Of a stretch of DNA of 64,000 nucleotides, positions 59,927 to 64,000 are shown one piece after another. The DNA is from Candidatus Viridilinea mediisalina. Its GTDB lineage: Bacteria > Chloroflexota > Chloroflexia > Chloroflexales > Chloroflexaceae. The notes under the pieces were generated by a model. The model saw only the letters and a list, made by a program, of their open reading frames with translations. It ran no database searches and was not told the origin of the DNA. The DNA is taken from positions 1 to 64,000 of the forward strand of contig NZ_NQWI01000013.1 in assembly GCF_002532535.1 (NCBI RefSeq). Reading direction: 5' to 3'. Made by a program: the position numbers and the translations under genes. Numbering within the stretch: the stretch's first letter is position 1; each line of letters starts with the position of its first letter.

Positions 59927-61159
59927 TCAGCGCCCAATCACATTGACGCGCCGGTGGCTCCGCGTATAGTAGCGTACCTGCCGGGGCAAATTGGGGTCTA
60001 GGGGGGTATCTTGCACAGCCTTCACGATCGTCTTGGTCGCTTGGGCGATACATTGGCGCACATAGTCGGGCGAGGCGCCATCGGCGCGCAAGCGTCGCAG
60101 TTCGCCTTCCCAGGGGACACTACAGACACCACGGGCAGCGATGCCCACGAGGTCGGGCATCAGCTTGCTATGGCGCAACCAATTGAGGCCCAGACAAAAG
60201 GCGGTGGCTTGGCAGGGCAGATGTTCAACTGTACGCAGCAACAGTTCAGCTTCGCGTGCCACAGCAAAGACCAGGAGAATCCGGTCGCTCTCGCCCAACT
60301 GCTCGGCGGTACGGACAGGTAGCTCAAGGAGTTCGGCAAGCGCAACCACCAATGGGCGGGCAAGCGTATCAGCGGCAACAATCGCCGTAAAGTGCCAATT
60401 GGCACTCGCCGCCAAGGCCAAGAGGCGCTGGATCGTAGTCGCAATATCCGGGTAGGTAAAGTGAAAATCCTGCGTCTCACTCAACTGCAAGCCATCATCA
60501 GCGGCTGAACCCAAATAGATCACGCCCTCGTCGGCATAGAGTTGGTCTTTGACCGTATTGACTTGACGAAATTCACGGTAGCGTTCAACGGTATTGATGT
60601 TATCAATCACTTCAGCCTGAGCATAGGGCGAGCCAGCAAGCAGCAATGAGCGTCCAAATGCGGCTACGGCTTCATCGTAGCGCCGCATGCCCAGCAAAGA
60701 GCGCCCAAGCAGATTATGCACCTCCCAATCTTCGGGGTAACTCTCCAAGGGCAACTGCAAATGGTTGATTGCATCGCTATACTCACCACGGCTCAGATAG
60801 ATCAAACTTAACTCAAAGTGGGTCGCCGAATCCTCCGGTGCAAGACTCAAACATTGGGCAAAAGCGGTCAGGGCCTCATCGTACCGTTCCAATTCAACCA
60901 AGACATACCCGAGATTAAAATAGGCCAAGAAGTCACCATCAAGGCTCGCAACCGTACGAAACGATTCCGCAGCCTTGGCCAGCAAACCATTGCGTTGGTA
61001 GTAGAAACCAAGCGCATTGTGGGCCTCGCGCAGATGCGGGTTACACGCAATTGCCTCACGGTACTGTTGTACCGCCTCAGCAACGCGATTAGCCCGCTCA
61101 AAGGCGAGCCCACGCTGGAGGTGGCGTAGTCCTTCGGCACGCTTTTGGTCGTTGACCAT
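59927..61159 (-). CDS. soluble TPR protein with C-terminal unknown domain
   Basis: A 410-residue protein. Five TPR units occupy about 1-185 (for example LREAHNALGFYYQRNGLLAKAAESF). The C-terminal half (about 205-410) has DFHFTYPDIATTIQRLLAL, RILLVFAVAREAELL and FCLGLNWLRHSKLMPDLVG and was not recognised. No signal or TM. AAGGAGG precedes the ATG. A promoter-like pair lies about 110 bases upstream. Confidence 0.75.
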   Translation of the reverse strand: MVNDQKRAEGLRHLQRGLAFERANRVAEAVQQYREAIACNPHLREAHNALGFYYQRNGLLAKAAESFRTVASLDGDFLAYFNLGYVLVELERYDEALTAFAQCLSLAPEDSATHFELSLIYLSRGEYSDAINHLQLPLESYPEDWEVHNLLGRSLLGMRRYDEAVAAFGRSLLLAGSPYAQAEVIDNINTVERYREFRQVNTVKDQLYADEGVIYLGSAADDGLQLSETQDFHFTYPDIATTIQRLLALAASANWHFTAIVAADTLARPLVVALAELLELPVRTAEQLGESDRILLVFAVAREAELLLRTVEHLPCQATAFCLGLNWLRHSKLMPDLVGIAARGVCSVPWEGELRRLRADGASPDYVRQCIAQATKTIVKAVQDTPLDPNLPRQVRYYTRSHRRVNVIGR

Positions 61160-61279
61160 CGCCTGCCTCCTTCCAGAAGTTGTCTACCATGTACAAAGCA
61201 TATGCGGGTGTTCAATCTATCCCGTTCGGTAGCGGGAACATGCAAGGGCACCTGAGACCCTCGTACACCCTACATATCA

Positions 61280-61308
61280 ATCATAGCATGAAATAGTTTG
61301 CCATGCAA
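61280..61308 (-). promoter_or_regulatory. putative sigma-70-type promoter for the TPR gene
   Basis: On the minus strand TTGCAT (61303-61308), 17-bp spacer, TATGAT (61280-61285). This gives a leader of about 110 bases. Confidence 0.55.
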
Positions 61309-61365
61309 AGAAAGAAGCAATAACAAGGGTTACGTCAACGTCGTTGGGGCTACGCCCCAAACCCA

Positions 61366-61414
61366 CTTTTTTGTTGCTGTTTGGCGGCTTCGCCGCCAAA
61401 CAGCAACAAAAAAG
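61366..61414. terminator. perfect 23-bp hairpin with TTC loop
   Basis: CTTTTTTGTTGCTGTTTGGC plus GGC and complement, a symmetrical terminator flanked by T/A runs that could work on both strands. It is preceded by a small GGGGC-TAC-GCCCC stem. Confidence 0.7.
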
Positions 61415-61417
61415 ATT

Positions 61418-61511
61418 GTTAGCGCGAAGAAGCCTTGGGTTGGTATCCAACGCGCCGCTGGCTGAGCCTGTCGAAGCCAAGCGGCGCGGCCCAGGACTTT
61501 TTCGCGCTAAC
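61418..61511. repeat. nested palindrome with GAGCCTGTCGAAG core
   Basis: Outer arms GTTAGCGCGAA / TTCGCGCTAAC and inner arms CGCCGCTGGCT / AGCC-AAGCGGCG surround GAGCCTGTCGAAG. Together with the hairpin and the A element at 61563-61610 it explains the 449-bp gap. Confidence 0.75.
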
Positions 61512-61562
61512 AAAAGATTGGGGGGTGACCAAAATATGTGGGGAGCCAGCGTCGCGGTGGCG

Positions 61563-61610
61563 CGGCAATCTCCAATCTCCAATCTCCAATCTCCAATCTC
61601 CAATCGTACT
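61563..61610 (-). repeat. family A-related array with CTCCAAT units
   Basis: GGCAATC, five CTCCAAT units, CGTACTA. The unit differs by one base from CTGCAAT elsewhere. It overlaps the thiolase stop by two bases. Confidence 0.8.
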
Positions 61611-62790
61611 ACCCCAAGCGTTCAAAGATGCCCGCTGCCCCCATGCCTCCGCCAATGCACATGCTTACCAGCCCGTAGCGCCCGCCGCGCCGCTCGAGTT
61701 CGTCGAGCAGTTGCACGGTCAGTTTGGCTCCCGTGCAGCCCAAGGGGTGGCCCAGCGCTATCGCTCCACCGTTGACGTTGACTTTGGCAAGGTCAAGGCC
61801 CAATGCGCGCACGACAGCTAACGCTTGGGCCGCAAAGGCTTCGTTCAGTTCGATCAGGTCTATGTCGCTCACGCTGAGCCCGGCGAGCTTGAGCGCCTTG
61901 GGGATGGCAACGACCGGCCCGATGCCCATGACCTCCGGGGCGACGCCGCCTACCGCGAAGCTGATGAAGCGTGCCTTTGGTTTCAGACCAAGCGCCTCGG
62001 CTTTGGCCCGGCTCATCACGACAACAGCCGCCGCCCCGTCGCTCATCTGCGAGCTGTTGCCCGCTGTGACGCTGCCCTTCATGGCGAAGGCGGGCTTGAG
62101 CCGCCCTAACGCCTCGAGCGATGTGTCGGCGCGTGGCCCTTCGTCGTGGCTCAAGCTGCGCGTCTGGCGCTGGGCCTGGCCCTCAAGCAGTTCGGTCACC
62201 TCAAAGCTAAGAGGCACAATCCCAGCCTCAAATGCGCCCTCCGCTTGGGCCCGGAGCGCATTCTGGTGCGAACGCAACGCAAAGGCATCCTGGTCTTCAC
62301 GGCTGATCTTATGCTCGCGTGCCACCTGCTCGGCGGTGAGGCCCATGCCCATGTAGACCGCCGGATCATGCATGGCTAGATGGGGGTTGGGGGCGAATTT
62401 GTGGCCCCCCATGGGCACCATGCTCATGCTCTCGGCCCCACCAGCAATGATGACCTCGGCCTGTCCCGCGATGATCTGTTGGGCCGCACTGGCAATCGTC
62501 TGCAAGCCAGAGGCGCAGAAGCGGTTGATGGTCATGCCACAGACACTGTCGGGCAGCCCGGCCCGTTGGGCCGCAATGCGTGCCAGATTGAGCCCCTGTT
62601 CAGCTTCGGGCATAGCGCAGCCCAGCAGCACATCTTCCACTTCGTGCGCATCCAAGCCGGGTACCCGCTCCAATGCCGCCTTGATCACCGCCGCCGCCAA
62701 CTCATCGGGGCGCACAGTACGTAGACTTCCTTTGGGCGCTTTACCAACAGCGGTGCGCGCCCCAGAGACAATCACAGCTTCGTGTGTCAT
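61609..62790 (-). CDS. acetyl-CoA acyltransferase (thiolase)
   Basis: A 393-residue thiolase of normal length. Nucleophile Cys92 (NRFCASGLQ), His348 (GHPLG) and acid/base Cys378 (SMCIGGGMG) are present. It cleaves 3-ketoacyl-CoA in beta-oxidation or condenses acetyl-CoA; its neighbour is a hydroxyacyl-CoA dehydrogenase/hydratase, favouring the degradative FadA-like role. AAGGAT precedes the ATG. An 80-bp minisatellite lies just upstream. Confidence 0.94.
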   Translation of the reverse strand: MTHEAVIVSGARTAVGKAPKGSLRTVRPDELAAAVIKAALERVPGLDAHEVEDVLLGCAMPEAEQGLNLARIAAQRAGLPDSVCGMTINRFCASGLQTIASAAQQIIAGQAEVIIAGGAESMSMVPMGGHKFAPNPHLAMHDPAVYMGMGLTAEQVAREHKISREDQDAFALRSHQNALRAQAEGAFEAGIVPLSFEVTELLEGQAQRQTRSLSHDEGPRADTSLEALGRLKPAFAMKGSVTAGNSSQMSDGAAAVVVMSRAKAEALGLKPKARFISFAVGGVAPEVMGIGPVVAIPKALKLAGLSVSDIDLIELNEAFAAQALAVVRALGLDLAKVNVNGGAIALGHPLGCTGAKLTVQLLDELERRGGRYGLVSMCIGGGMGAAGIFERLG

Positions 62791-62813
62791 GGTATATCCT
62801 TGATATGAAGAAG

Positions 62814-62895
62814 AATAGGGGAACAGGGGAACAGGGGAACAGGAGAACAGGAGAACAGGAGAACAGGAGAACAGGAGAACAGGAGAACAGGAGAA
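62814..62895. repeat. minisatellite GGGGAACA/GGAGAACA upstream of thiolase
   Basis: About ten 8-bp units, shared with the array upstream of fmt. A half family C element (ACTCTGTGTCC, GTGCCTCTGTGGTTC, 62928-62958) follows before the stop of the next gene. Confidence 0.93.
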
Positions 62896-62976
62896 AAGAT
62901 CGCTTCGTATGGATAATATCCCACCCTACTCTGTGTCCTCGGTGCCTCTGTGGTTCAATCCTCGCTACATCTTCCC

Positions 62977-64000
62977 CTAGTTACGCAACGGCTTGCCGTG
63001 TTCCAACATGTGCTTGGCACGCGCCATGGTGCGCTCGTCACGCAACAGACTGACGATGGTCTCCAGTTCGAGGCGCATGATGTAGGACTCATCTACCCAC
63101 TGGGGGCTGCTCAGTTCGCCGCCGCAGAGGACGTAGGCGATCTTTTCGGCAATCACCGCGTCGTACTCGGTGGCGTAGCCGCCCTGACGCATCTGGTGGA
63201 TGGCGATGCGTGCAGCCGCAAGCCCATCGCGCCCCAGTGCGTAGCAGTTGCGCTCGGTCGCCGGGGGTTGGTAGCCCGAACTGGCGAGACGCAACACTTC
63301 GCGCTTCGCTTCGCCCAACAGGTAGTCTTGGTTGAAAACAACGGTATCACTGGGGCGCAAAAAGCCTAAGTCTTTGGCTTCGAGGGCACTCGTGGCGATC
63401 TTGACCAGCGCGATGGTCTCGAAGACCTGTTGGAAGGCTTTGAGCGTGTCGCCGTTGTTGCGCGCCGCTGCACCAATGATGCGCCGGTTGAGCTCTTTGC
63501 AGCCGCCCCAGGCGGGCAGCAGCCCCACCGCAAACTCCGGCAGGCCGATGTAGGTCTCGGCAGCCGCCACAGAAGCCGTGCCGGTAATAGCCAGTTCGGT
63601 GCCGCCGCCCAGGGTTTGGCCGAAGGGCGCAGTGACCACCGGCTTAGGGCTGAAGCGTAGCTTGAGATAGGCATGTTGCACGAGCCCAACCAGTTCAGTG
63701 AGGTCGTCCCATGCGCCCGCTTCCACCGCCGCGCCAAAGTCGTTCAGATCGGCCCCCGCCGAGAAGCGTGGCCCCTGATTGCCCACCACGAGGCCCACCC
63801 AGCGATCCTGTTTCAGCTCCTCCACCGCAGCGAGCAGCATCTCGATCACCGGGCCACCAATGGTGTTGGCCTTAGAATGGAGTTCAAGGCAGAGCACGCC
63901 GTCGCCCAGGTCAACCAGACTAGCCCCCTTATTGCCTTGTACAAGCTTGCCCGCCGCTTTGAGTGCGGCAAGATCAAGCTCACGGGGATCGCGTTCGCGG
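62977..64000 (-). CDS. FadN-type 3-hydroxyacyl-CoA dehydrogenase/enoyl-CoA hydratase, C-terminal part
   Basis: An open frame that continues beyond the right edge; the GTG at 63897 is internal because KGASLVDLGDG precedes it in frame. The visible part has an enoyl-CoA hydratase domain (LELHSKANTIG, GPRFSAGADLNDF, PFGQTLGGGTELAI with the oxyanion-hole Gly, GLLPAWGGCKEL), then a helical C-terminus. In FadN-type proteins a hydroxyacyl-CoA dehydrogenase comes first, which should lie outside the window. It pairs with the thiolase 186 bp downstream. Confidence 0.88.
   Translation of the reverse strand, partial: RERDPRELDLAALKAAGKLVQGNKGASLVDLGDGVLCLELHSKANTIGGPVIEMLLAAVEELKQDRWVGLVVGNQGPRFSAGADLNDFGAAVEAGAWDDLTELVGLVQHAYLKLRFSPKPVVTAPFGQTLGGGTELAITGTASVAAAETYIGLPEFAVGLLPAWGGCKELNRRIIGAAARNNGDTLKAFQQVFETIALVKIATSALEAKDLGFLRPSDTVVFNQDYLLGEAKREVLRLASSGYQPPATERNCYALGRDGLAAARIAIHQMRQGGYATEYDAVIAEKIAYVLCGGELSSPQWVDESYIMRLELETIVSLLRDERTMARAKHMLEHGKPLRN

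Overview
The window looks like a chromosomal segment of a GC-rich Chloroflexota bacterium, most likely a filamentous phototroph relative (Chloroflexales). This placement is inferred from secreted repeat domains ending in FGFPIT/QWFER, the BioY, RecG and MetH types, and the 7-bp ATTGTAG/ATTGCAG intergenic arrays; no rRNA or other diagnostic marker is present. I saw no tRNA, rRNA, CRISPR array or replication origin. About 45 genes are supported. Most are housekeeping, envelope or signalling genes on alternating strands.

Layout. 1-1.8 kb: an IS1-like insertion sequence with perfect 29-bp ends and a -1 frameshift site. 1.8-10 kb: sortase, two GT-C-type membrane proteins, radC, a TauE/SafE permease and fmt. 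10-19 kb: a zinc dehydrogenase, REC-GGDEF, a ParA-like ATPase with a zinc ribbon overlapping a polytopic membrane protein, a CAP-domain protein, and a PstS-like lipoprotein overlapping a HAMP-STAS receptor. 18-28.4 kb: a minus-strand envelope block (FGE-sulfatase protein, a conserved unknown, a two-TM TPR protein, a sialidase-like protein, a Wzz/tyrosine-kinase-like protein, gmhB and an anchored FxLYD-like protein). The heptose kinase hddA is divergent from this block, so sugar-nucleotide heptose synthesis is probably a local theme. 30-48.5 kb: a secreted CBM/DNRLRE protein, bioY, a hybrid histidine kinase, a PHP-domain protein, rpmB, degV-recG, a secreted repeat protein, a heavy-metal P-type ATPase, apt and metH. 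48.9-61.2 kb: a DUF5131 protein, a small AT-rich gene, TerB, two large GT-C-like membrane proteins, a TPM coiled-coil protein, a UvsE-like endonuclease, a cyclophilin and a TPR protein. 61.6-64 kb: thiolase followed by a FadN-type hydroxyacyl-CoA dehydrogenase/enoyl-CoA hydratase, which runs off the right edge (fatty-acid beta-oxidation).

The most unusual signal is not a protein system. The intergenic space is filled with at least five families of short dispersed elements (called A to E here), many of them hairpins or terminal-inverted-repeat units, plus 7-8 bp minisatellites. Family A has about twelve copies: TIRs near TAATACCA, a variable 7-bp array, and a conserved ~55-bp core. The elements abut start and stop codons and have added codons to gene ends. 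One family D copy sits in frame inside a membrane-protein gene. These elements explain almost every gap over 100 bp and account for spurious N-termini in several predicted ORFs.
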